From an uncultured Clostridia bacterium (lineage in GTDB: Bacteria; Bacillota; Clostridia; Christensenellales; Borkfalkiaceae), in contig CALVMD010000004.1 in NCBI GenBank assembly GCA_944342025.1, positions 69,201 through 133,200 of the forward strand: a DNA stretch of 64,000 bases, given 5' to 3'. This document shows, in pieces, positions 1 through 8,469 of the stretch (the first letter of the stretch is position 1; each line of letters starts with the position of its first letter). The translations under genes were made by a program, and so were the position numbers. The notes below the pieces were generated by a model. The model did not search any database. It worked only from the letters and a program-made list of their open reading frames with translations, and was not told where the DNA came from.

Positions 1-78
1 ACTCTGCGCCGCCGCACGGGGGCGGACATCGGCGGCGCGTGCGGCCAGCTTCGCGCCGGCAGGCTGAAACAGGAGTAA
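1..78 (+). CDS. rlmN: C-terminal end of 23S rRNA/tRNA adenine-2 methyltransferase RlmN (partial)
   Basis: The window opens inside a gene; reading from base 1 gives TLRRRTGADIGGACGQLRAG followed by RLKQE and a TAA stop. The GADIGGACGQLR signature closely matches the conserved end of RlmN, the radical-SAM enzyme that methylates A2503 of 23S rRNA (the family usually has a DIDAACGQL segment here). Only 25 residues are visible, so the call rests on this motif. A perfect palindromic hairpin follows directly, so rlmN ends its transcript before rpe. In Bacillus-type genomes rlmN lies a few genes upstream of rpe and thiN, which supports the assignment. Confidence 0.7.
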   Translation, partial: TLRRRTGADIGGACGQLRAGRLKQE

Positions 79-85
79 AAGGCAG

Positions 86-114
86 GCGGCATGTCGTACG
101 ACATGCCGCTTTTA
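86..114 (+). terminator. Intrinsic terminator after rlmN
   Basis: Bases 86-109 form a perfect 24-nt palindrome (GCGGCATGTCG and its complement around TA) followed by TTTTAT. It sits 8 bases after the rlmN stop. Confidence 0.7.
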
Positions 115-144
115 TCGTTTTCGGGCGGAAATTTCGGCAAAACA

Positions 145-173
145 TTGACATTGCGCTCCGCGTTTGGTATCAT
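145..173 (+). promoter_or_regulatory. Sigma-A promoter for rpe-thiN
   Basis: TTGACA at 145-150 and TATCAT at 168-173 are separated by 17 bases. It lies between the rlmN terminator and the rpe start at 234. Confidence 0.6.
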
Positions 174-233
174 ATTAGAAGAATGATAAATGCGGGCGCG
201 CCCGTTTGGCATGCGTCCGGAAGGAGAGGGAAA

Positions 234-890
234 ATGAATGAGATCAAGATCGCGCCCTCCGTGCTCTCTGCCGATTTTGCGGCGATGGGGTCGGAGGTCG
301 AGCGGCTGGAAAAGTGTGGAGCGGACCTGATTCACTGCGACGTGATGGACGGGACCTTCGTGCCCAAGATCACTTTCGGATGCGACATGATCGCCGCGAT
401 CCGCAGGCATACTTTTCTGCCTCTGGACGTGCATCTGATGGTCATCAATCCGCAAAATCAGGTGCGCCTGTTCGCGGAGGCGGGCGCCAGCACCATTACC
501 GTACACCGCGAGGCGTGCGGAGAAGATCTGAAAAATGTTTTGCGGCTCATCAAAAACTGCGGCGCGCACTGCGGGGTCGTCATCAATCCCGATACGTCGC
601 TGAAAGAGGTATACGACTGCCTGGACATGTGCGACACGCTGCTCATCATGAGCGTGTTTCCGGGGCTCGGCGGGCAGCGCTTTATCGAGCATGTTCTGCC
701 GAAAGTTGAGGAGGCGCGGCGTATTTTCGACGCGCAGGGCATCGAAAAGGACATCGAGATCGACGGCGGCATCACCGAAGAAAACGTCCGCCGCATCAAA
801 GACGCGGGCGCGAACGTCATCGTCACGGGCAACACCGTGTTCCGTTCGAAGGACATGGCTGCGACCATCCGCAACCTGAAAACGCTGTAA
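234..890 (+). CDS. rpe: Ribulose-phosphate 3-epimerase
   Basis: Interconverts ribulose-5-phosphate and xylulose-5-phosphate in the non-oxidative pentose phosphate pathway (cytoplasm). The 218-residue protein has the family's usual length and begins MNEIKIAPSVLSADF, the conserved first strand. HCDVMDGTFVP carries metal and catalytic residues, DVHLMV and the SVFPGLGGQRF phosphate loop follow, and EIDGGI holds the second catalytic Asp. The start at 234 is chosen because AAGGAGAGGG lies 5-10 bases upstream and the family starts here; an in-frame extension back to 39 would run through the promoter and terminator. thiN follows after 21 bases, so the two are probably co-transcribed. Confidence 0.95.
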   Translation: MNEIKIAPSVLSADFAAMGSEVERLEKCGADLIHCDVMDGTFVPKITFGCDMIAAIRRHTFLPLDVHLMVINPQNQVRLFAEAGASTITVHREACGEDLKNVLRLIKNCGAHCGVVINPDTSLKEVYDCLDMCDTLLIMSVFPGLGGQRFIEHVLPKVEEARRIFDAQGIEKDIEIDGGITEENVRRIKDAGANVIVTGNTVFRSKDMAATIRNLKTL

Positions 891-911
891 AAGCATATAC
901 GGAGAAATTGT

Positions 912-1520
912 TTGAAAGGGATCATTCTGCTCAACGGCGAGCCGTATGCCGGGCCGATCGAAAAAGAAAAAGGTGACCTTGTCCTGTCCGCCGACGGCGC
1001 GCTTCGCTGGGCGGCGGGAAAGGTGGAAATAGACATCACGGCGGGGGATTTCGATTCGCTCGGATACGTTCCCGAACATTCCGTCGTGTATCCTTCCGAA
1101 AAAAACTTTACCGACGGTGAGATCGCGCTCGATCTGCTGATCGGAAAGGGCTGCCGCGAGCTGGTCATTTACGGCGGCGGAGGCGGGCGTGAAGATCATC
1201 TTTTCGGAAATCTGCAGCTGCTCTACGCCGCGTATCTGCGGGGCGTGCATTGCGTCATGCGGACGAATTTTTGCGACGTTTACTGCGCTTCGGGGAAGAT
1301 CGTATTCGAAAACATGTCGGGCAGGACGGTCTCGCTGGCACCTGTCGGTCTGTCGGCGCATATCATGAACAGTGAAGGGATGAAGTATCCGCTCGAAGAT
1401 CTTACGCTTACGGCGGGCAGCTGCCGCGGCATCAGCAATGTCGTCGAAAGCTCCCGCGCACACGTCGATTGCACCGAGGGGGTGCTCTTCGTCTTCGAGA
1501 TCAGAGCCGGGAGGGAATAA
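912..1520 (+). CDS. thiN: Thiamine pyrophosphokinase
   Basis: Transfers pyrophosphate from ATP to thiamine, giving the cofactor thiamine diphosphate. The 202-residue length is typical. ADGALRWAA and GDFDSLGYVP match the DG and D-SD motifs of the catalytic domain, and DGEIALDLL and GGGGGREDHLFGNLQLL complete it; the C-terminal beta-rich part binds thiamine. The start is a TTG at 912 with GGAG 7 bases upstream. rpe followed by thiN is a conserved order in Bacillota. There is no TPP riboswitch-like leader before it. A GC-rich hairpin about 100 bases after the stop probably ends the transcript. Confidence 0.92.
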   Translation: MKGIILLNGEPYAGPIEKEKGDLVLSADGALRWAAGKVEIDITAGDFDSLGYVPEHSVVYPSEKNFTDGEIALDLLIGKGCRELVIYGGGGGREDHLFGNLQLLYAAYLRGVHCVMRTNFCDVYCASGKIVFENMSGRTVSLAPVGLSAHIMNSEGMKYPLEDLTLTAGSCRGISNVVESSRAHVDCTEGVLFVFEIRAGRE

Positions 1521-1618
1521 GTTCATTGAAGATCGTATGCATCAGGCCGCCAGCCGCGGTCCGTTTCGTTCTTCGCCTTTTTGTCAGACCAAAAGAAAAA
1601 AATACATAGCTTTTGCCC

Positions 1619-1653
1619 GCGCGGCGGAACAGGATCGTTCCGCCGCGCATTTT
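1619..1653 (+). terminator. Probable terminator of rpe-thiN
   Basis: A 12-bp GC-rich stem (1619-1630 with 1637-1648) around AGGATC is followed by ATTTT on the plus strand. The T run is short, so efficiency is uncertain. Confidence 0.5.
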
Positions 1654-1672
1654 GGTACTGCTTAAATGATTT

Positions 1673-1709
1673 GAAAAAAACGGGCGCTCCGCCTTTTGCG
1701 GAGCGCCCG
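1673..1709 (-). terminator. Intrinsic terminator of gltA
   Basis: A 12-bp stem (1681-1692 with 1698-1709) is followed on the minus strand by a run of T (A run at 1674-1680 on the plus strand). It lies just beyond the gltA stop. Confidence 0.85.
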
Positions 1710-1725
1710 TTGCCTGGCGTTTTGT

Positions 1726-3123
1726 TTATTCCATTTCCGTCCTTTCTTCCATGGGAATATAATTCCTGCGCTTTGCGACAGCCTGATAGGCGGGACGGAT
1801 GATCTTGCCGCCGTTGGTGATCTCTTCCAGACGGTGCGCCGACCAGCCGGAGATGCGCGAGACGGCAAAGAAGGGCGTATACAGTTCGCGCGGCAGATCG
1901 AGCATATCGTATACGAACCCCGAGAAAAAGTCCACGTTGGGGCTTACGCCCTTGTAGATCTTGCGCTTTTCCGCAATGAGTTCCGCTGCGATCTTCGCCA
2001 CGTCTGTGCGCATCGCGTATTCCTCTTCCATATGTTTTTCGATTGCAAGTTTTTCCGCAAACGTCTGCAAAATGTCCGCTCTCGGGTCGGAGAGAGAATA
2101 TACGGCATGGCCCATGCCGTAGATCAGGCCGCTGCGGTCGAATGCTTCTTTATCGAGCATTTTTGCGAGATAATCTTTCAGTTTGCCGCGGTCAAAATCG
2201 GGCACGTGTGCTTTGATGCTGTCGAACATCTCGCATACCTTGATGTTGGCGCCTCCGTGTTTGGGCCCTTTGAGCGAACCGAGCGACGCTGCTACGGAAG
2301 AATAGGTGTCCGTGCCGGAAGAAGTGACCACGTGCGTCGTGAACGTGGAATTGTTGCCGCCGCCGTGTTCGGCGTGAAGGACAAGACACAGATCGAGGAC
2401 CTGCGATTCCAGCTCGGTAAACTTGCTGTCTTCCCGCAGCATGTGCAGGATGTTTTCCGCCGTGGAAAATTCTTTTTTCGGCTTATGGATGAAGAGGGAC
2501 GCATCCGAATGATAGTAGCTGTATGCTTTTTGGCTGTATACGGTCAAAAGCGGGAATTGCGCGATCAGCTGCAGAGACTGCCGGAGTACGTTTTTCTTGG
2601 ATACGTCGTCAGGCTTCGGGTCATAGGAATATAGGCTGAGCACGCTCCTTGCCAGCATATTCATCATGTCGCGCGAGGGCGCCTTCATGATAATGTCCCT
2701 GACGAACGAAGGGGGTAATGCCCGGAAATCCGCCAGGATCTCACAGAAGCGGTCTAGGTGTACCTTCGAAGGAAGGAGCCCGAAGAGCAGGAGATAGGTA
2801 GCTTCTTCAAAAGCGAAGCGCCTTCCGATCGCGCCTTTTACCAAGTCGCGTATACTGTATCCGCGGTAATAGAGCTGACCGTCGACGGGGATCTTGTTGC
2901 CTTCTTCGTCTTTGCCGAAAGCGATGATTTCCGAGATCTCCGTGAGTCCGCAGACGACGCCGTTGCCGTTGATGTCGCGGAGTCCCCGCTTCACGTCGTA
3001 CTTTTCGTACAATTTCGGGTTGATGATATCGCTCTTGCTCGCCATTTTGGAAAGCTCCATGATGTCCTGAGAATATTTTGAAAACTTGGCGATGATCTGG
3101 TCTCTGAGGTCGGTATAATGCAT
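1726..3123 (-). CDS. gltA: Citrate synthase family protein
   Basis: Condenses oxaloacetate with acetyl-CoA to citrate; 2-methylcitrate synthase activity cannot be excluded from sequence. The 465-residue protein carries LHAEHGGGNNSTF around residue 250 and GMGHAVY around 337, which hold the two catalytic His, and a SGFVYDML segment near 397 that supplies the Asp. The N-terminal 60 residues precede the usual fold, as in several clostridial enzymes. GGAGG lies about 10 bases before the ATG. The gene has its own perfect consensus promoter and diverges from the hydrogenase operon. With fumarase elsewhere in the window it suggests a partial, biosynthetic TCA branch. Confidence 0.9.
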   Translation of the reverse strand: MHYTDLRDQIIAKFSKYSQDIMELSKMASKSDIINPKLYEKYDVKRGLRDINGNGVVCGLTEISEIIAFGKDEEGNKIPVDGQLYYRGYSIRDLVKGAIGRRFAFEEATYLLLFGLLPSKVHLDRFCEILADFRALPPSFVRDIIMKAPSRDMMNMLARSVLSLYSYDPKPDDVSKKNVLRQSLQLIAQFPLLTVYSQKAYSYYHSDASLFIHKPKKEFSTAENILHMLREDSKFTELESQVLDLCLVLHAEHGGGNNSTFTTHVVTSSGTDTYSSVAASLGSLKGPKHGGANIKVCEMFDSIKAHVPDFDRGKLKDYLAKMLDKEAFDRSGLIYGMGHAVYSLSDPRADILQTFAEKLAIEKHMEEEYAMRTDVAKIAAELIAEKRKIYKGVSPNVDFFSGFVYDMLDLPRELYTPFFAVSRISGWSAHRLEEITNGGKIIRPAYQAVAKRRNYIPMEERTEME

Positions 3124-3190
3124 CTGTATGGATTCCTCCTTTTTTCGGATTTGCGCGAAAGCTGCGCAGTGCGGCGTTTATTTATGCATA

Positions 3191-3219
3191 ATTATACAAT
3201 AAATTGATAAATTTGTCAA
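3191..3219 (-). promoter_or_regulatory. Consensus sigma-A promoter for gltA with overlapping inverted repeat
   Basis: On the minus strand TTGACA (3219-3214), 17 bases, then TATAAT (3196-3191): a perfect consensus. The -35 box lies inside the near-palindrome TTGATAAATTTGTCAA (3204-3219), a possible operator. Confidence 0.85.
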
Positions 3220-3291
3220 ACGCCGTGCAAAGCCGCGGACGCACAGGCAGAATTTTCTGAAAAAATTTTATTCAATTAACGTTCATATTTA

Positions 3292-3320
3292 TTGTAAATC
3301 GACAAAATTTATGCTAGAAT
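3292..3320 (+). promoter_or_regulatory. Promoter of the hydrogenase operon
   Basis: TTGTAA (3292-3297), 17 bases, TAGAAT (3315-3320). The -35 box starts the inverted repeat TTGTAAATCGACAA (3292-3305), which could be a regulator site. The first gene starts at 3375. Confidence 0.65.
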
Positions 3321-3374
3321 GATAGTATTGAATTTATCGCGTGGGAGTCCGCGCATTTACGGAGGTTATTATCG

Positions 3375-3878
3375 GTGGCTAAGAAGATCGACGTCCCGTT
3401 CAACGGGACGAAAGAACAGGAAGAGCGGCTGAAAAAAGCGCTTGCCGAGCTCAAAGTCGAACACGGCGGGCAGGGGCTCATGATCGCGGCGCTGCAAAGA
3501 GCGCAGGATATTTACGGGTATCTTCCCGAAGCGGTGCAGCAGATGATCGCGGACGAACTCGGCGTTTCGCTTGCGGAAGTTTACGCCGTTGCAACGTTCT
3601 ACGCGCAGTTTTCTCTGTACCCGAAGGGGCAGTACAAGATCGGCGTGTGCCTGGGCACGGCATGTTATGTAAAAGGCTCGGGCGACGTATATAAAAAGGT
3701 GTGCGATACCCTTAAAATCGAGGGCGGACAGTGCACGGACGACCTGAAATTTTCGCTGGATGCGACCCGCTGCATCGGATGCTGCGGCCTGGCGCCCGTC
3801 ATGACGATCAACGACGACGTATACGGCAAGGTCACGCCCGAAGAGGTAGAGGGCATCCTCGCCAAGTACAGGGACTGA
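3375..3878 (+). CDS. hndA: NuoE-like [2Fe-2S] subunit of bifurcating hydrogenase (HndA/HydC)
   Basis: Thioredoxin-like [2Fe-2S] electron carrier of the soluble NAD(P)-linked hydrogenase complex. The 167-residue protein matches the NuoE family: an N-terminal helical part with the AVATFYAQF segment, then four Cys ligands in GVCLGTACYVKGSG and ATRCIGCCGLAPV. The start is a GTG at 3375 with GGAGG 9 bases upstream. It is the first gene of a tight five-gene operon; the next gene starts one base after its stop. The order NuoE-like, 2Fe-2S protein, NuoF-like, hydrogenase matches Hnd and HydABC systems, which couple H2 to both NAD(P)H and ferredoxin. Confidence 0.92.
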   Translation: MAKKIDVPFNGTKEQEERLKKALAELKVEHGGQGLMIAALQRAQDIYGYLPEAVQQMIADELGVSLAEVYAVATFYAQFSLYPKGQYKIGVCLGTACYVKGSGDVYKKVCDTLKIEGGQCTDDLKFSLDATRCIGCCGLAPVMTINDDVYGKVTPEEVEGILAKYRD

Positions 3879-3879
3879 T

Positions 3880-4431
3880 ATGCGCGAACTGGCGCTCAAC
3901 ATTCTCGATATAACGGAGAATTCTCTCGCAGCGGGCGCAAAGCACGTTTCGATCGCCCTTACGGCCGATTTTACCGCGGACAGGATGAGAATCGAGATCT
4001 GCGACGACGGTTGCGGCATGGACGAAGAGACGCTTGCCAAAGTGACCGATCCCTTTACCACATCGAGGACGACACGCTCGGTCGGGATGGGCATTCCGCT
4101 CTTTAAGTATTCTGCGGAAAGTACGGGCGGAAACTTCGGCATTTTTTCAGAAAAGGGGAAAGGAACGCGCATTTTTGCCGAATACGTCATCGGCCATATC
4201 GACCGTATGCCTTTGGGGGATTTCGGAGGCGTCGTGTTGCAGTTGGCGACGATGAATCCTTCGGTGGATTTTACCGTTACGGTCGAAGCGGACGGGCGGA
4301 AAGGCGTTCTGGATACGAGCGAGATCAAAGAAATTTTGGGGGGGATCCCTCTGGATATGCCCGAAGTCAGGGCGTTTCTGAAAGATTACATTCAAGAAAA
4401 TTTAGTCAGCATATATGGAGGTAGGTTATGA
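3880..4431 (+). CDS. Histidine-kinase-type ATPase domain protein in hydrogenase operon
   Basis: A 183-residue protein whose N-terminal half is a GHKL/HATPase_c fold: ITENSLAAGA resembles the N box, ICDDGCGMDEE (about residues 40-50) the G1 box, and SVGMGIPLFK the G2 lid. There is no dimerisation/phosphoacceptor domain, sensor domain or membrane segment, so it is not a normal sensor kinase. The C-terminal part from about residue 105 is not recognised. It sits between the NuoE-like gene (1-base gap) and the hndB gene (ATGA overlap), so translation is coupled to the hydrogenase. Similar genes are known inside other clostridial hydrogenase operons; their role is unsettled. It could be a kinase, anti-sigma-like factor or assembly ATPase. 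Confidence 0.8.
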   Translation: MRELALNILDITENSLAAGAKHVSIALTADFTADRMRIEICDDGCGMDEETLAKVTDPFTTSRTTRSVGMGIPLFKYSAESTGGNFGIFSEKGKGTRIFAEYVIGHIDRMPLGDFGGVVLQLATMNPSVDFTVTVEADGRKGVLDTSEIKEILGGIPLDMPEVRAFLKDYIQENLVSIYGGRL

Positions 4432-4793
4432 AAAGTTTGGAAGAACTCAAAGCCTTGCGGGAAAAGATGAGATCCCAGACGGACAACAGGGCTGTCGCCG
4501 GTTCGGACGAAACGGTCATCAAGGTCGGCATGGCGACCTGCGGCATCGCCGCGGGTGCGCGCCCCGTCCTTACGGCGCTTCTCGACGAGGCGGAAAAGCG
4601 GCAGCTGCACAACGTCAGCATTTCGCAGACGGGCTGCATCGGGCTTTGCAGGTTAGAACCAATCGTAGAGGTGTTTAAAGGCGGACAGAAATATACATAT
4701 GTTCTCATGACGCCCGAAAAGGCGAAAAAAGTGATCGCCGAACACGTCGTCAACGGCAATCCCGTTACGGAATATCTGATCGGTAACAACTAA
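4428..4793 (+). CDS. hndB: Thioredoxin-like [2Fe-2S] ferredoxin (HndB-type)
   Basis: A 121-residue small iron-sulfur protein of the hydrogenase operon. Conserved Cys occur in GMATCGIAAGARPV and TGCIGLCRLEPIV, the pattern of thioredoxin-fold [2Fe-2S] ferredoxins; the first half has one visible Cys near residue 38 where NuoE-type proteins have two, and the count of ligands is therefore not certain. It starts by ATGA overlap with the ATPase gene, with GGAGG 6 bases upstream. HndB is a separate subunit in Hnd-type complexes, so it probably relays electrons between the NuoE-like and NuoF-like subunits. Confidence 0.85.
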   Translation: MKSLEELKALREKMRSQTDNRAVAGSDETVIKVGMATCGIAAGARPVLTALLDEAEKRQLHNVSISQTGCIGLCRLEPIVEVFKGGQKYTYVLMTPEKAKKVIAEHVVNGNPVTEYLIGNN

Positions 4794-4814
4794 GGGCGGA
4801 GGAGAATAAAATAC

Positions 4815-6605
<1,791 letters not shown>

Positions 6606-6623
6606 CGGGGAGGAAAAGAGAAC

Positions 6624-8357
6624 ATGGTACATCTGAAAATAAACAATATTCCCGTAGAGGTCAAAGAGGGGAGCACCATTTTGGAAGCGGCAAAGGTCGC
6701 CGGCATCAACATTCCCACCCTCTGCTATCTGAAAGAGATCAACGAGATCGGCGCGTGCCGCATCTGCGTGTGCGAAGTGAAGGGCGCAAGGAGCCTCGTT
6801 GCCGCGTGCGTATATCCCGTTAACGAGGGGATGGAAGTTTTCACCAATACCGAAAAGGTGAGAAAGTCCAGGAAAACGACGCTCGAATTGCTTCTTTCCG
6901 ACCATAAAAAGGAATGCCTTTCCTGCGTCCGCTCAACGAACTGCGAATTGCAGAAACTTTCCAACGAATACGGCTGCGACGAAAACCGCTTCAAGGGGGC
7001 AAGGTCCGAATACGAAGAGGATCATTCGACGAGCTATCTCGTCCGCGACAACGAGAAATGCATCCTCTGCCGCAGGTGTGTGGCAGTCTGCAAAAAGGTG
7101 CAGGAAGTGGCGGTTATCGCGCCTTCCCGCCGCGGTTTCAACACGCATATCGCCTGCGCTTTCGAATCCGATCTCAACGACGCGCCCTGCGTGGCGTGCG
7201 GCCAGTGCGTGGCGGTCTGCCCGACGGGCGCGCTCCGCGAGCGCGAGGAGATCGACAACGTCCGCGAGGCCATCAACGATCCCGAAAAGGTCGTCGTCGT
7301 GGCGGCGGCTCCCGCCGTGCGCGCGGCCATCGGCGAGGAATTCGGCTATCCCATCGGCACCAATACCGAGGGTAAAATGTTCACCGCCATGCGCATGCTC
7401 GGTTTCGACAAGGTGTTCGACGTGAACTTCGGGGCCGACCTCACCATCATGGAAGAGGCGAACGAGCTTTTGCACCGCGTGAAAGAGGGCGGCACGCTCC
7501 CCATGTTTACGAGCTGTTCTCCCGGCTGGATCCGCTTTGTGGAGTATTATTATCCCGAACTCATCCCGAACCTTTCTTCCTGCAAGTCGCCCATGCAGAT
7601 GTTCGGCGCGACGGTCAAGACCTATTGGGCGCAGAAAGAGGGGATCGATCCGAAAAATATCTATGTCGTCGGCGTCATGCCCTGTACGGCGAAAAAATTT
7701 GAAAAGACGCGCGATAACGAAAACGCGAGCGGCTATCCCGATATAGACGCCGTGCTGACGACGCGCGAACTTGCCAAGATGATCAAAAATTCGGGCATAC
7801 TGTATAACGAGCTCCCCGACGGCACGTTCGACAACCCGCTCGGCGAATTTACGGGCGCGGGCGTCATCTTCGGCGCGACGGGCGGCGTTATGGAAGCGGC
7901 GCTCCGCACCGCGGCGGAAGAACTCACGGGCAAACCGCTCGACAGCGTCGATTTCAAACAGGTTCGCGGCGTCAAGGGCATCAAAGAGGCGGAGTACGAC
8001 CTGAACGGCACAAAGGTGAAAGTCGCCGTCGCGTCGGGGCTTACCAATGCGAAGGAGCTTTGCGAAAAGATCAAAAAGGGCGAGTGCGACTATACATTTG
8101 TCGAGGTCATGTGCTGCCCGGGCGGCTGCGTCAACGGCGGCGGCCAGCCTATCCAGAGCGCATACACCCGCAGGCAGGTAGACCTGCGTTCCAAGCGCGC
8201 CAAGGCGCTGTACGACGAGGACAAAAAGGCGACCGTCCGCAAGAGCCATGAAAATCCCGCCATTCAGCAGCTTTATAAAGATTTCTTCGGCGAGCCGGGT
8301 TCGCATAAAGCGCACGAGATTCTGCACACCTCGTACGTCGACAGGAAACATAAATAA
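6624..8357 (+). CDS. hndD: [FeFe]-hydrogenase catalytic subunit (HndD/HydA, group A3-like)
   Basis: Catalyses reversible H2 formation. The 577 residues contain an N-terminal [2Fe-2S] domain (CYLKEINEIGACRICVC), a His-ligated [4Fe-4S] motif (HKKECLSCVRSTNC), a two-[4Fe-4S] domain (CILCRRCVAVC, CVACGQCVAVC), and the H-cluster with TSCSPGW near residue 297, MPCTAKKFE near 352 and CCPGGCVNGGGQP near 495. The small-subunit-like tail QLYKDFFGEP ends the protein. The second L1 position is Ser rather than the Cys of many clostridial hydrogenases. Maturation genes hydEFG are not in the window. The gene ends the operon before a hairpin terminator. Confidence 0.96.
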   Translation: MVHLKINNIPVEVKEGSTILEAAKVAGINIPTLCYLKEINEIGACRICVCEVKGARSLVAACVYPVNEGMEVFTNTEKVRKSRKTTLELLLSDHKKECLSCVRSTNCELQKLSNEYGCDENRFKGARSEYEEDHSTSYLVRDNEKCILCRRCVAVCKKVQEVAVIAPSRRGFNTHIACAFESDLNDAPCVACGQCVAVCPTGALREREEIDNVREAINDPEKVVVVAAAPAVRAAIGEEFGYPIGTNTEGKMFTAMRMLGFDKVFDVNFGADLTIMEEANELLHRVKEGGTLPMFTSCSPGWIRFVEYYYPELIPNLSSCKSPMQMFGATVKTYWAQKEGIDPKNIYVVGVMPCTAKKFEKTRDNENASGYPDIDAVLTTRELAKMIKNSGILYNELPDGTFDNPLGEFTGAGVIFGATGGVMEAALRTAAEELTGKPLDSVDFKQVRGVKGIKEAEYDLNGTKVKVAVASGLTNAKELCEKIKKGECDYTFVEVMCCPGGCVNGGGQPIQSAYTRRQVDLRSKRAKALYDEDKKATVRKSHENPAIQQLYKDFFGEPGSHKAHEILHTSYVDRKHK

Positions 8358-8368
8358 TCGCTCGGAGT

Positions 8369-8412
8369 TTGCGGGGGAGGGTGTATGCTTTTCCCCGCAA
8401 CTTTTCATTTTT
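8369..8412 (+). terminator. Terminator of the hydrogenase operon
   Basis: TTGCGGGG (8369-8376) pairs with CCCCGCAA (8393-8400), followed by CTTTTCATTTTT. The 16-base loop is long but the T-rich tail is good. Confidence 0.6.
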
Positions 8413-8424
8413 GGGGAGAATATC

Positions 8425-8451
8425 ATGTGTGGTCATATCATCATTTTTTAA
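8425..8451 (+). CDS. Possible 8-codon leader ORF
   Basis: ATG at 8425 is preceded by GGGGAG at ideal spacing and encodes MCGHIIIF before TAA. Its stop overlaps the AGGA sequence before the lipoprotein gene at 8470. It may be a coupling leader peptide or chance. Confidence 0.2.
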   Translation: MCGHIIIF

Positions 8452-8469
8452 GGAAAAAGTAAGAAAGAA

